A DNA stretch of 64,000 nucleotides from Streptomyces griseosporeus (GCF_014656055.1 NZ_BNBR01000001.1:496001-560000); one strand, 5' to 3'. Counted from the first letter of the stretch, positions 51,932-61,254 are shown. The notes: generated by a model not told the origin, from the letters alone. A program made the numbers and translations.

Positions 51932-53311
51932 ATGAGCGACTTCCCGCGTTTCCCGGCGGGCTTCGTCTTCGGTGCCGCGACCGCCTCGTACCAGATCGAG
52001 GGCGCGGCGGCCGAGGACGGCCGCGGTCCGTCGATCTGGGACACCTACAGCCACACCCCCGGCCGGACGGCGAACGGCGACACCGGTGACGTCGCCTGCG
52101 ACCACTACCACCGCTACCCGGAGGACGTGGCGCTGCTGCGGGAGCTGGGCGTGGACTCGTACCGGTTCTCGATCGCCTGGCCGCGGATCGTGCCGGACGG
52201 GTCGGGCACGGTGAACGCCAAGGGGCTGGACTTCTACGACCGGCTGGTCGACGAGCTGCTCGCGGCGGGCATCGAACCGGCCGCCACCCTCTACCACTGG
52301 GACCTGCCCCAGGCCCTGGAAGACCGGGGCGGCTGGCGGGTGCGGGAGACCGCCGAGCGGTTCGCCGAGTACACCGCCGTCGCCGCCGAGCGCCTGGGCG
52401 ACCGGGTGCCGCGCTGGATCACGCTCAACGAGCCGTGGTGCAGCGCGTTCCTCGGGTACTCCGTCGGCCGGCACGCGCCCGGCGCGCGCGAGGGCCGGGG
52501 CGCGCTGGCCGCCGCCCACCACCTGCTGGTCGGGCACGGTCTCGCGGTGCGGGAGCTGCGGGCGGCCGGGGTGCGGGAGGTGGGCATCACCCTCAACCTG
52601 GACCGCAACCTGCCCGCCTCCGGCTCGGACGCCGACCGGGCGGCCGTGCTCCGCGCCGACACCCAGCACAACCTGGTGTGGACCGAGCCGCTCCTCGCGG
52701 GCCGCTACCCCGCGTCGGAGGAGGAGACCTGGGGTGAGCTGATCACCGGTCAGGACTTCCGGCGGGACGGGGACCTGGAGCTGATCGGGCAGCCGCTGGA
52801 CTTCCTCGGCATCAACTACTACCGGCCGATCGTCGTCGCCGACGCCCCCTACCGCGAGGCCGATCCGGCGCGGCGCGTGGCGACCGACAACCGGTACGCC
52901 GAGGTGCGCCTGGAGGGTGTCCGGCACACGGCGATGAACTGGCCGGTCGTCCCGGAGACCTTCACCGACCTGCTGGTGGACCTGAAGGAGCGGTACGGCG
53001 ACGCGCTGCCGCCGGTCCACATCACGGAGAACGGCTCCGCCGAGGCCGACGAGGTCGGCGCCGACGGCGCGGTGCACGACGCCGAACGGGTGGCCTACCT
53101 GCGCGACCACCTCACCGCGCTCAGGGCGGCGATGGACGCGGGCGTGGACGTGCGCGGCTACTACGTCTGGTCGCTGCTGGACAACTTCGAGTGGGCCCTC
53201 GGCTACGACAAGCGGTTCGGCATCGTGCGGGTGGACTACGCCACCCAGCGGCGCACGCCGAAGGACAGCTACCGCTGGTACCGGGCGATGATCGCCGCCC
53301 AGCGAGGCTGA
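51932..53311 (+). CDS. GH1 family beta-glucosidase
   Basis: A 459-residue cytoplasmic enzyme of normal GH1 length. Acid/base glutamate E167 lies in TLNEP and the nucleophile E366 in ITENG; the N-terminal FPAGFVFGAATASYQIEGA and C-terminal YYVWSLLDNFEWALGY signatures are intact. I chose the ATG at 51932 (GGAG 10 bases upstream); a GTG at 51911 that overlaps the permease stop would add seven residues. With the alpha-xylosidase it would strip beta-glucosyl units from de-xylosylated oligosaccharides after import. Confidence 0.94.
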   Translation: MSDFPRFPAGFVFGAATASYQIEGAAAEDGRGPSIWDTYSHTPGRTANGDTGDVACDHYHRYPEDVALLRELGVDSYRFSIAWPRIVPDGSGTVNAKGLDFYDRLVDELLAAGIEPAATLYHWDLPQALEDRGGWRVRETAERFAEYTAVAAERLGDRVPRWITLNEPWCSAFLGYSVGRHAPGAREGRGALAAAHHLLVGHGLAVRELRAAGVREVGITLNLDRNLPASGSDADRAAVLRADTQHNLVWTEPLLAGRYPASEEETWGELITGQDFRRDGDLELIGQPLDFLGINYYRPIVVADAPYREADPARRVATDNRYAEVRLEGVRHTAMNWPVVPETFTDLLVDLKERYGDALPPVHITENGSAEADEVGADGAVHDAERVAYLRDHLTALRAAMDAGVDVRGYYVWSLLDNFEWALGYDKRFGIVRVDYATQRRTPKDSYRWYRAMIAAQRG

Positions 53312-53351
53312 CGGCCGCCGGGCCGCCCGGGGCCCGCGGGGACACCCTCGC

Positions 53352-54209
53352 TCAGCCGGCCGCGGCCGCCTGCGTGAGGAGCTGTCCCATGCGCTCGGCG
53401 GCCCGTACGGCGGCGTCGCCGCAGCAGTTGTTGAACAGCACGTGGACGTCCTCGGCCCGGGCGGCGAGGTCGTGTATCCGGGGCACCCACTCGGCGAGTT
53501 CGGCGTCCGTGTACGCGTGGCGGAAGCGGTCCTCCTTGCTGCCGGTGCCCCAGGCCGGGCTGCGGCCGTGGAACCGCACCACGGCCGTCCGCGCGGTGAC
53601 GGCCGTCACGGGCGGGACCGAGGTGGGCAGTCCGGGCGCGGTGTCCACGGCGACGGCGGCGAAACCGTGGCCGCGCAGCAGCTCCTCGGTGCGCGGCCGC
53701 TGGGCGCCGTCCCACCAGGAGGGGTGCCGGAACTCCACGGCGACCGGCCAGCCCGCGGTGCGCTCGGCGCACTCGGCCAGGAACTCCCGGGCCCGCGGGC
53801 CCGGCCGCAGCCACGGCGGGAACTGGAACAGGACGGTGCCGAGCCGGCCCGCATCGCGCAACGGGGCGATCCCGTCCGTGAACCGCGCCCACACCTCGTC
53901 CAGCACCCGCGGGTCACGGGAGTTCGGCGGCAGGCCCGGCGGCAGCAGCGCGGGGCGGGTCGGATGGCCCGTCAGCAGGGAGAAGGCCTTCACGTCGAAG
54001 ACGAAGCCGTCGGGCGTGCGGGCCGCCCACAGACGGCTGTTGCGTTCGCTCGGCAGCGCGTAGTACGTCGCGTCGACCTCGACGAGGGGAAAGCGCCGCG
54101 CGTAGTGCCGCAGGCGCCCCTCCGCGTCCTTGTGTCCGGCCGGGTACCAGCCGCTGGCGACCAGTTCCCGGTCGGTCCAGGAACAGGAACCGACCAGAAT
54201 CTCACCCAT
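53352..54209 (-). CDS. DUF72 domain protein
   Basis: A 285-residue protein with the DUF72 (TIM-barrel) signature: GSCSWTDRELVASGWYP near the start, FPLVEVDATYYALPSERNSRLWAARTPDGFVFDVKAFSLLTGHP, VLFQFPPWLRP, VAVEFRHPSWW, VRFHGR, VHVLFNNCCGDAAVRAAERM. The family is conserved and structurally known but has no proven function; it resembles AP endonuclease/xylose isomerase-like barrels. It follows the amidohydrolase gene by 52 bases on the same strand, so may be in its operon. Confidence 0.88.
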   Translation of the reverse strand: MGEILVGSCSWTDRELVASGWYPAGHKDAEGRLRHYARRFPLVEVDATYYALPSERNSRLWAARTPDGFVFDVKAFSLLTGHPTRPALLPPGLPPNSRDPRVLDEVWARFTDGIAPLRDAGRLGTVLFQFPPWLRPGPRAREFLAECAERTAGWPVAVEFRHPSWWDGAQRPRTEELLRGHGFAAVAVDTAPGLPTSVPPVTAVTARTAVVRFHGRSPAWGTGSKEDRFRHAYTDAELAEWVPRIHDLAARAEDVHVLFNNCCGDAAVRAAERMGQLLTQAAAAG

Positions 54210-54261
54210 GACGGACGGTTACCCCCGAGCCGCCGCCCGAGTCCGCCTTCTCCTCCGCCCC

Positions 54262-55833
54262 TCAGGCACCCCGGTGCACGACATGACCCCCCGTCACCGT
54301 CAGCCGCACCGGCGCCTCGGCGACCTCGTCGGCCGGGGCCTCGACCGGATCGAGTCCGAACGCGGTCAGGTCGGCCCGGAAACCGGGGGCGATACGGCCC
54401 GCGACGGCGGACTCCCCGGCGGCGCGGGCGGCGTGCGTGGTGCACCCCTCCAGCGCCTGAAGGCCCGTCAGGCCCGGGTGGGCGGAGGCGGCGCCGCGCG
54501 GTGAGCGCGCGGTGGCCAGGACGGCACGGGCGTCGTAGTGCGCGATGGGCCAGTCGGAGCCGAGCGCGACGGTCGCGCCCGCCTCGCGCAGGTCACGCAG
54601 CCGCCAGGCACGCCCGGCCCGTTCGGCACCCAGCCGGCGCGACCACTCGTCGGTGCCGTCGGCGCGCGTGTACGCGGTGTGCGGCGGCTGCATGGACGCG
54701 GCCACGCCCAGGGCGGCGAACCGCGGCAGCAGGTCGTCCGGGGCGGTCTCGATGTGCTCGACGCGGTGGGCGCCGTACCCGTCCGGGCCGAGCGCGGCCA
54801 CCGTGTCCAGGACGTGCCGCACGGCGGCGTCGCCGATCGCGTGCGTCGCCGTGCGCACGCCGGCCGCGTGCAGATGGCGTACGGCGGCCGCGTAGGCCTC
54901 GGGATCGGGCCAGAAGGCGTCCGTGCCCCGGCCGTGGCAGTCGGCATGCTCCAGCCAGGCGGTGCCGCCCTCGACGGTGCCGTCCATGAAGAACTTCACC
55001 CCGCCGACCCGCCAGTGCCGGCCGCCGCGGCCCTGCAGCGCGATCAGCTCGTCGAGTGCGTCGCGGTCCGCGCCGGGCATGCACCAGGGCGCGAACCGCA
55101 GCCGCACCGGCAGCACGCCCTCCTCGGCGACGGATCCGACCAGCTCCAGGTCGCCGCCGTCCATCACGTGCGCCCCGGTCAGCCCGGTCGCCGCCATCGC
55201 CGACAGCAGCTCCAGCAGGCGCGCGCGCCGGGCGGCGTACGGCAGGCGGGGCAGCACGTCGGCGACCAGGTCCATGGCCGCGTGCTCGACGAGATGCCCG
55301 GTGGGCCGCCCGTCCGGGTCGCACACCACCTCCGAGCGCTGGGTGAAGGCGCGGGGCCCGGTCACCCCGGCGGCGGCGAGCGCCGCGCCGGAGGCGAGCG
55401 CGGAGTGGCCGTCGTACAGACGCAGGAAGGCCGGGGCGCCGCCGAGGACGTCCTCGACGAGGTCGCGGTGGATCGGGCGGCCCTGGAAGGCGTTGTGGTC
55501 CAGGCCGTAGCCGACGACCCAGCCGTCGACGCGTTCGGCGGCGGCGAGCGCGGCCCGCAGCCCGGCCAGGTCGGTCACCGCGGACAGGTCGGCGCCGGTG
55601 GCCATCTCCAGGCCCCACACGGGGTGGCTGTGCCCGTCGGCCAGGCCGGGCACGAGGTGCGCGCCGCCCAGGTCGACGACCTCGGTGCGCGGACCGCGCC
55701 AGTCGCGTACGTCCGCTTCGTCGCCGACCGCGCGGATGACGCCGTCGGCGACGGCGACGGCGGTGGCCCGCGGGCGGTCCGGGTCGAGGGTGCGGGCCTG
55801 GGCGCCGATGAGCAGGAGGTCGGCGGTGGGCAT
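54262..55833 (-). CDS. Amidohydrolase family protein (YtcJ-like)
   Basis: A 523-residue metal-dependent hydrolase of the Amidohydro_3 type; AAGGAGT before the ATG. It has the N-terminal composite beta domain (LLIGAQARTLDPDRPRATAVAVADGVI), HSHPVW near residue 68, a metal-region THAIGDAAVRHVLDT near 335, HRVEHIE near 360 and ALGSDWPIAHYDARAV near 440. Substrates of the family are amides, carbamates or cyclic ureas and cannot be predicted here. The APC permease gene directly upstream on the same strand (40-base gap) suggests it hydrolyses an imported amine- or amino-acid-related compound. Confidence 0.9.
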   Translation of the reverse strand: MPTADLLLIGAQARTLDPDRPRATAVAVADGVIRAVGDEADVRDWRGPRTEVVDLGGAHLVPGLADGHSHPVWGLEMATGADLSAVTDLAGLRAALAAAERVDGWVVGYGLDHNAFQGRPIHRDLVEDVLGGAPAFLRLYDGHSALASGAALAAAGVTGPRAFTQRSEVVCDPDGRPTGHLVEHAAMDLVADVLPRLPYAARRARLLELLSAMAATGLTGAHVMDGGDLELVGSVAEEGVLPVRLRFAPWCMPGADRDALDELIALQGRGGRHWRVGGVKFFMDGTVEGGTAWLEHADCHGRGTDAFWPDPEAYAAAVRHLHAAGVRTATHAIGDAAVRHVLDTVAALGPDGYGAHRVEHIETAPDDLLPRFAALGVAASMQPPHTAYTRADGTDEWSRRLGAERAGRAWRLRDLREAGATVALGSDWPIAHYDARAVLATARSPRGAASAHPGLTGLQALEGCTTHAARAAGESAVAGRIAPGFRADLTAFGLDPVEAPADEVAEAPVRLTVTGGHVVHRGA

Positions 55834-55873
55834 GCGGGGGACTCCTTGGTGCGGTGGTGGTGGAGGGAGTTGG

Positions 55874-57406
55874 TTACGGCAGTTCGGCGGGCCTTGCCGT
55901 ATCGGCGGGCTCGGCCGGCGGGGTGGGCTCGGCCGCCTCGACGGAGCCGGTGGGCTCGGCCGCGAAACCCGCGTACGCGTGGGGTCGCCTGTGACGGAGC
56001 CAGGCGGCGAGCGGGAGGCCGAGGAGGAAGACGGCGGGCGCTACGAGGACCAGCACGGTGTTGACGGTCGAGGACGCGCCGGTGAACAGGTCGATGTGGG
56101 TGACGACGAGGACGATCGCCGTGGCCAGCAGCGCCGTGGCGGCCAGCGGGGCGAGAACCGTGCGCAGGGCGCCCTCCTGGTGGCGGAACCGGCGGAAGTA
56201 GCAGGGGACGGCGATCGCGGCGAGGAGCTGGAGCAGCAGCAGGCCGATCATGCCGGGCGTGTTGACCCACAGCAGCAGCTGCCCGTACGGGTCGGCCCCG
56301 GCCGCCCGGAAGGCGAGGACGACGGCGGCACCGAGCACGGTCTGGGCGATCCCGGCGACGTACGGGGAGCGGTGGCGGGGGTGGACGCGGCCCAGGGCGC
56401 GGGGCAGCACGCCCTCCTCGGCGAGGGCGAGGCCGTAGCGGTTGATGGCGTTGTGGAAGGCGAGCAGGGAGGCGAGGACGCTCGTGACGATGAAGACGTG
56501 CATGAGGTCGGCGGCCCAGCCCCCGACGTACGTGGTGATCGCGGAGAAGAACAGCCCGCCCGGGTCCTCGGCGGCGGCCCGGACGACCTCCTCGTCGCCG
56601 AATGCCTGGACGACGGTCCAGACGACGAACGCGTAGAACAGGCCGAGGAATCCGACGGCGAGGTAGGTGGCGCGCGGGACGGTGCGCTCGGGGTCGCGGG
56701 CCTCGCGGCGGTAGATGACGGTCGACTCGAAGCCAGTGAAGGCGGCGAAGGCGAAGGCGAGGACGGCGGCGGTGCCGGGGACGAGCACGTTGCCGGGGGC
56801 CAGGGAGGCGGCGGACAGCCCGTGCGCGCCGCCCTTCAGCAGCACGCCGGCCGCGAGCAGGACGAGGATGCCGGTCTCGGCGACGAGCAGGACGCCGAGG
56901 ATCTTGGCGCCGAAGTCGATGGAGCGGTAGCCGCCGTAGCCGATCAGCAGCAGGCCGGCCAGGGACACCGGCAGCCAGGGGATGTCGGTGCCGAGGAGGG
57001 CGTGCACGGTGTCCTGGGTGGCGGTGCCGAGCAGGCCGTAGACGCCGATCTCCATGCCGTTGTAGCCGACGAGGGCGAGCAGGGCGGCGCCGATGCCGAC
57101 GGGGCGGCCGAGACCGCGGGTGATGAAGGCGTAGAAGGCGCCGCCGCTCTTCACATGGCGGCTCATGGTGGTGAAGCCGACGGCGAAGACGGCGAGGGTG
57201 AGACCGGCCAGCAGGTAGCCGACCGGGGCGCCGATGCCGCCGAGCAGGATGGCGAGCGGGGCGACACCGGCCATGACGGTCAGGGGCGCGGCGGCGGAGA
57301 CGACGAAGAAGGCGATGTCGGCGGTGCCGAGGGAGCCGGGGCGCAGGGTGGCGGCCGCGGACGCGGCCGGGCCCTCCTGCGGGGCGTCGGGGGTGGTCAC
57401 GGACAT
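55874..57406 (-). CDS. APC family amino acid/polyamine permease
   Basis: A 510-residue membrane protein with about 12 helices. The N-terminal ADIAFFVVSAAAPLTVMAGVAPLAILLGG and VKSGGAFYAFITRGLGRP motifs are of the APC superfamily, and FTGFESTVIYRREARDPERTVPRATYLAV is the mid-protein signature. It would import an amino acid or amine by symport. It leads an operon with the amidohydrolase and is divergent from a TetR gene across 206 bases with a 21-bp palindrome between. AAGGACC precedes the ATG. Confidence 0.92.
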   Translation of the reverse strand: MSVTTPDAPQEGPAASAAATLRPGSLGTADIAFFVVSAAAPLTVMAGVAPLAILLGGIGAPVGYLLAGLTLAVFAVGFTTMSRHVKSGGAFYAFITRGLGRPVGIGAALLALVGYNGMEIGVYGLLGTATQDTVHALLGTDIPWLPVSLAGLLLIGYGGYRSIDFGAKILGVLLVAETGILVLLAAGVLLKGGAHGLSAASLAPGNVLVPGTAAVLAFAFAAFTGFESTVIYRREARDPERTVPRATYLAVGFLGLFYAFVVWTVVQAFGDEEVVRAAAEDPGGLFFSAITTYVGGWAADLMHVFIVTSVLASLLAFHNAINRYGLALAEEGVLPRALGRVHPRHRSPYVAGIAQTVLGAAVVLAFRAAGADPYGQLLLWVNTPGMIGLLLLQLLAAIAVPCYFRRFRHQEGALRTVLAPLAATALLATAIVLVVTHIDLFTGASSTVNTVLVLVAPAVFLLGLPLAAWLRHRRPHAYAGFAAEPTGSVEAAEPTPPAEPADTARPAELP

Positions 57407-57523
57407 GCACGGGTCCTTCGAGCGGAGGGATCAGGAGGTGCCGGGGCTGCGACGTGAGGGGCGGGGGCGTGCAGGGCTGGGGCCTGCGTGGCCGGGACGT
57501 GCGGGGCTGGGACGTGCGGACGT

Positions 57524-57544
57524 AAACCTAAAGGCTTTCGGTTT
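57524..57544. promoter_or_regulatory. 21-bp TetR operator
   Basis: AAACC-N-AAAG-N-CTTT-N-GGTTT is a palindrome whose arms match perfectly, with mismatches only at the centre and two symmetric N positions. It lies between the divergent permease and TetR genes, about 70-90 bases from the TetR start, and a TAGCCT -10-like hexamer follows at 57552-57557. Confidence 0.75.
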
Positions 57545-57612
57545 CGGCAATGTAGCCTCTCCCTGGGCATCCGGGAAGATCCCCGGGCAGACCTTCAGGG
57601 AGAACGCAGACC

Positions 57613-58236
57613 ATGGGACGGCCGCGCACACCGCTCCTCGACCGGGAGCGCATCACCACGACCGCGCTGCAACTGATCGACGAGCAGGGCGACTTCAGCG
57701 TCCCGCAGATCGCGCGGCGGCTGGGCGCGCAGACCGGCTCGGTGTACCACCACGTCGACGGCCGGGACGGCATCGTGGAACTGCTGCGCGAGCGGGTCGC
57801 GTCCGCGATCGACCCGGCGACTCTGGAACTGGCCCCGTGGGACGAGGCGCTCGCCGCCTGGGCCCGCTCCTATCGCGCCGCGTTCGCCGCCCACCCCCGG
57901 ACGATCCCGCTGCTGATGACGTCCCCGGTGCGGGCGCCCAGCGTGCTCCGGCAGTACGAGCGGGCGGTGACACTGCTGGGGGACGCGGGTTTCGCGACCG
58001 AGGCCGTCATGCCGGTGATCGTGGCGCTGGAGAACCTGGTCCTCGGCTCGGCCCTGGACCTCGCCGCTCCGGAGGCGATGTGGGAGCTGCGCGAGGACAC
58101 GCCCACCCCCCGGCTGGCCGAGGCCCTGGCGGCGGTGGGCGAGGGCCGCGCGGACCGGGCGTTCGAGGTGGCGCTGACCGGGTTCATGGACCATGCGCGG
58201 GCGTTGCTGGAGCGGGGCGGGGGCGGGGAGGCCTGA
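57613..58236 (+). CDS. TetR/AcrR family regulator with TetR_C domain
   Basis: A 207-residue protein. Residues 8-55 are the TetR-type helix-turn-helix (RERITTTALQLIDEQGDFSVPQIARRLGAQTGSVYHHVDGRDGIVELL); residues 75-200 the helical ligand-binding domain of the tetracycline-repressor C-terminal type (WDEALAAWARSYRAAFAAHPRTIPLLMTSPV). It is divergent from the permease-amidohydrolase operon and the 21-bp palindrome lies between them, so it most likely represses that operon and itself until the transported compound or its product binds. Confidence 0.92.
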   Translation: MGRPRTPLLDRERITTTALQLIDEQGDFSVPQIARRLGAQTGSVYHHVDGRDGIVELLRERVASAIDPATLELAPWDEALAAWARSYRAAFAAHPRTIPLLMTSPVRAPSVLRQYERAVTLLGDAGFATEAVMPVIVALENLVLGSALDLAAPEAMWELREDTPTPRLAEALAAVGEGRADRAFEVALTGFMDHARALLERGGGGEA

Positions 58237-58250
58237 CCTGCGCCGGTGCG

Positions 58251-58391
58251 GGGCGGGTCCGTCCGCCGGTGCGTGGGCGGGTCGCCGCCGATGCGGGGCA
58301 GGTCCGCCCGCCGGTACGGGCGCAGATCCCGTACGCCGGCGCAGGGCAGGTCCGCCCGTCGGTACGGGCGCAGGTCCGTCCGCCGGTTCGG
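58251..58391. repeat. 24-bp GC-rich tandem repeat, six degenerate copies
   Basis: Units begin near 58251, 58275 (21 bases), 58296, 58320, 58344 and 58368 and follow GGGCAGGTCCG-Y-CCGCCGGT-R-CGG; copies at 58296 and 58344 are nearly identical. The period of 24 is codon-phased and the frame of the downstream phosphatase is open through it, but a clear ribosome binding site puts the real start at 58545. The gap 58237-58544 (308 bases) holds no other gene. Confidence 0.85.
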
Positions 58392-58544
58392 GGCGGGACC
58401 GTCCGTGTGGGATGTGCCGCCCTGGCTCCGCCCGCCTCCCCCGCCCGGATCCCGGCCGTCGGCGCCCAGCGGATGCGCCGCGCCCCGCGCCTGGCGCATC
58501 CTTGCTGTGTCGCCCAGGCGGCGGCGCACGGACGAGGTAGGGCG

Positions 58545-61067
58545 ATGACTGGGAGCGCCGGAGACGGCTCGGGGACATCCGGGCGGCTGGCCGCGCTGCT
58601 GACCGGGGCCGCGTCGGACGCGACCCGCGCGGCGGGCGGCCGGGTCGCGGGCGTCTACCTGCGCTCGGGCAGCCCCGGGCTGCTCCGGCTGGCCGCGCTG
58701 GCCGGCCTGCCCGGTGAACTGTTCCGTCCCTGGTGGCGGCTGCACGTCGACCGTCCCTTCCCGGTGGCCGACGCCCACCGCCTGGGCGTGACCGTGGTAC
58801 TGCCGAACGCCACCGAGGCGATGCGCCTCTACCCCCAGTTCGCGGCCGGGCTGCCGTTCCGCTTCGGGTCGCTGAACGTGCCGGTGGCGACGGCCGACCG
58901 GTCCTTCGGCGTACTCACCGTGCTGCGGCCCTCCGTTCCCGACGTCACGGAGATCGTCACGCAGCGCGAACAGCTGGCCCAGGTGGCCCACGGGCTGGCC
59001 GCGGCCCTGCGCGGCCTGGAGAACGGCGGATCCCCGGTCCTGTGGGACGAGCCGCCGCTGTGCGTGCATCCTGCCGCGGCCGACTCCCCGAGGAGACGGC
59101 ACGGCTCTCTCGCCTGGGAACCGGGCGACGACCGGCTCACCCTGGACGCACGGGCGCGGGAGCTGCTCGCACTGCCGCACGAGGACGCCTCGGGCACCCT
59201 GGCCACGCTGGTGTCCGCGGTCGCCGCCGAGGACGCCCGCCGCCTCACCGCCGTCCTGCGCGAGGCGGCCCACGGCAGACCTCCGCCGCTGCCGGTGCCG
59301 GTGCGTACCAGGGGCGGGGCGCTGCGGTTGCTCGACGTGGAGCCTCCGCCGTCCGGGGCGTCACCCGACCGGGCCCGTCGGGTCGGCGCGGCCGTACTGG
59401 AGCCGGGTCCCGCCGCTCCCGGCGACGCCGCCGCCGACCTGCTGCCCGAGGGCGTGTTCTGTCTGGACCGGCTCGGGGTGGTCGTCTACGCGAATCCGCG
59501 CGCCCTGCGGCTGCTGGACGTGGACCGGGACCGGCTGCTGGGCCGTGCGCTCTGGGAGGCCGTGCCCTGGCTGGGCCGCCCCGGCCACGAGGACCAGTTG
59601 CGCGGAGCGCTGCTGGCGCTAGAGCCGGTCCACTTCCACGCCCAGCGGCCGGCGGCCGGTCAGGACCGGCCGGGGTCTCCCGGCGGCGACCTGCTCGCGC
59701 TCTCCGTCTACCCCGGGGCGGACCTGCTCACCTGCACCGTCGTCACGGCGGCCAGCGCCACGGACACCCCGGCGGCCGACGTCACCGCACCGGCCGGGCC
59801 TCCCCTGTCCGCCGACGGCGACGCCGTGGTGCCCGCTCCGCCGGGGCCGGCGCCCGCGGCCCTGCCGTACCGGCCCATCGTGCTGGCCATCGCGCTGACC
59901 GAGGCGGTGACCGCCCGGCAGGTGTCGGCGGTGGTCATGCAGGAGCTGCTGCCCGCCTTCGGCGGCCGCCGGCTCGCGATCTACCTGCTCCAGGAACGGC
60001 ATCTCTTCCTGGCGTGGGAGTCCGGCTTCCCGCCGGGCTTCCTGTCCCCCTTCGAGGGTGTGGGGCTGGACGCGCGGCTGCCCGGCGTGGAGACGCTGAC
60101 CACCGGCCGGCCGCTGTTCTTCGACTCGATGGAACAGCTCCAGGCCGCCTACCCGGGCATCCCGCTGGACTCGACCGAGGGGGCCCGCGCGTTCCTGCCG
60201 CTGATCGCCTCCGGCCGCCCGGTCGGCTCGTGCATCCTCGGCTTCGACCGGCCGCGCAGTTTCAGCGCCGAGGAGCGCACGGTGCTCACCGCGCTGGCCG
60301 GGCTGATCGCGAACGCGATGGAGAAGGCGCAGCGCTACGACACCGAGGCCGCCCTCGCCCGCGGACTCCAGCAGGCGCTGCTGCCCCACCGGCTGTCCAC
60401 GCACCCGTGGGTGCAGACGGCCGGCCGGTACCTGCCGGGGACGGAGGGGATGGACGTGGGCGGGGACTGGTACGACGTGGTGGAGGCGGGCGACGGGCTG
60501 GCGCTGGTCATCGGGGACGTACAGGGGCACGGGGTGCAGGCCGCGGCGACGATGGGTCAGCTGCGCACCGCGGTCCGCGCCTTCGCGCTGGGCGACCGGC
60601 CGCCCGAGGAGGTCGTCGCCGGCACCAACCACCTGCTCATCGACCTCGATCCGGGGCAGTTCGCGAGCTGCTGCTACGTCCGTCTGGACCCCTCGACCGG
60701 GCGGGCGCGGGCGGTGCGCGCCGGGCATCCGCCGCCCCTGCTGCGTCACGCGGACGGACGTACGGAGGTGGTGGACCTGCCCGGTGGGGTCGTACTGGGC
60801 GTGGACCCGCGCGCCCACTACCCGGTGGCCGAACTGGAGCTGGAGGCCGGGGCGGTGCTGGCCCTGTACACCGACGGCCTGGTCGAGCGGCCGGGCACGG
60901 ACATCGACGAGGGCATCGCGGCGCTGCGGGACGCCCTGGCCCGCTCGGACGTCCCCGCTGGCCGCCCGCTGGCCGAGATCGCGGACCTGCTCACCGCGAC
61001 CGCCCGCCGGGCGGCCGACCGCCCGGACGACATCGCCCTGCTCCTCGCGTCCCGCCGCGGCCCCTGA
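58545..61067 (+). CDS. GAF-PAS-GAF SpoIIE/PP2C phosphatase
   Basis: An 840-residue soluble multidomain protein. Residues 10-160 are a GAF-like sensor (ATRAAGGRVAGVYLRSGSPGLLRLAALAG, FGVLTVLRPS), residues 190-285 and 298-400 PAS-like segments (LPEGVFCLDRLGVVVYANPRALRLLD), residues 430-590 a second GAF (AVVMQELLPAFGGRRLAIYLL, RAFLPLIASGRPVGSCILGFD). Residues 605-838 are SpoIIE: ALARGLQQALLPHRL, DVGGDWYDVVEAGDGLALVIGDVQGHG, ARAVRAGHPPPLL, VLALYTDGLVERPGTD, PDDIALLLA. GAGGTAGGG precedes the ATG. It would gate a STAS antagonist through several cues. Tandem repeats lie on both sides. Confidence 0.92.
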   Translation: MTGSAGDGSGTSGRLAALLTGAASDATRAAGGRVAGVYLRSGSPGLLRLAALAGLPGELFRPWWRLHVDRPFPVADAHRLGVTVVLPNATEAMRLYPQFAAGLPFRFGSLNVPVATADRSFGVLTVLRPSVPDVTEIVTQREQLAQVAHGLAAALRGLENGGSPVLWDEPPLCVHPAAADSPRRRHGSLAWEPGDDRLTLDARARELLALPHEDASGTLATLVSAVAAEDARRLTAVLREAAHGRPPPLPVPVRTRGGALRLLDVEPPPSGASPDRARRVGAAVLEPGPAAPGDAAADLLPEGVFCLDRLGVVVYANPRALRLLDVDRDRLLGRALWEAVPWLGRPGHEDQLRGALLALEPVHFHAQRPAAGQDRPGSPGGDLLALSVYPGADLLTCTVVTAASATDTPAADVTAPAGPPLSADGDAVVPAPPGPAPAALPYRPIVLAIALTEAVTARQVSAVVMQELLPAFGGRRLAIYLLQERHLFLAWESGFPPGFLSPFEGVGLDARLPGVETLTTGRPLFFDSMEQLQAAYPGIPLDSTEGARAFLPLIASGRPVGSCILGFDRPRSFSAEERTVLTALAGLIANAMEKAQRYDTEAALARGLQQALLPHRLSTHPWVQTAGRYLPGTEGMDVGGDWYDVVEAGDGLALVIGDVQGHGVQAAATMGQLRTAVRAFALGDRPPEEVVAGTNHLLIDLDPGQFASCCYVRLDPSTGRARAVRAGHPPPLLRHADGRTEVVDLPGGVVLGVDPRAHYPVAELELEAGAVLALYTDGLVERPGTDIDEGIAALRDALARSDVPAGRPLAEIADLLTATARRAADRPDDIALLLASRRGP

Positions 61068-61119
61068 CCGCACGGCGGTCCCCTCGGCCCGTCCGACTCG
61101 CCGGCACACCGGTCGACCC

Positions 61120-61254
61120 GCTCCCGTGCTCACCCGGTCCTCCGCACTGCCTCCGCCGGTCGGCCGGCTCCCGTGCTCACCCCGCCCTCCGCACCGCCTC
61201 CGCCGGTCGGCCGGCTCCCGTGCCACCCCGCCCTCCGGACCCCCTCCACCACGG
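61120..61254. repeat. 47-bp GC-rich tandem repeat, about 2.7 copies
   Basis: CTCCCGTGCTCACCC recurs at 61121, 61168 and (one base lost) 61215, spaced exactly 47. The gap 61068-61378 (311 bases) has no supported gene; the rest is C-rich sequence before the next start. Confidence 0.8.

Noticed and set aside
58251..58391. CRISPR array
   Set aside because: Units are contiguous and degenerate without spacers, and no cas genes are present.
57234..58544. Upstream extension of the GAF-PAS SpoIIE gene through the TetR gene
   Set aside because: The frame is open only because of high GC; it overlaps the TetR gene and a minisatellite, and a good ribosome binding site supports the start at 58545.
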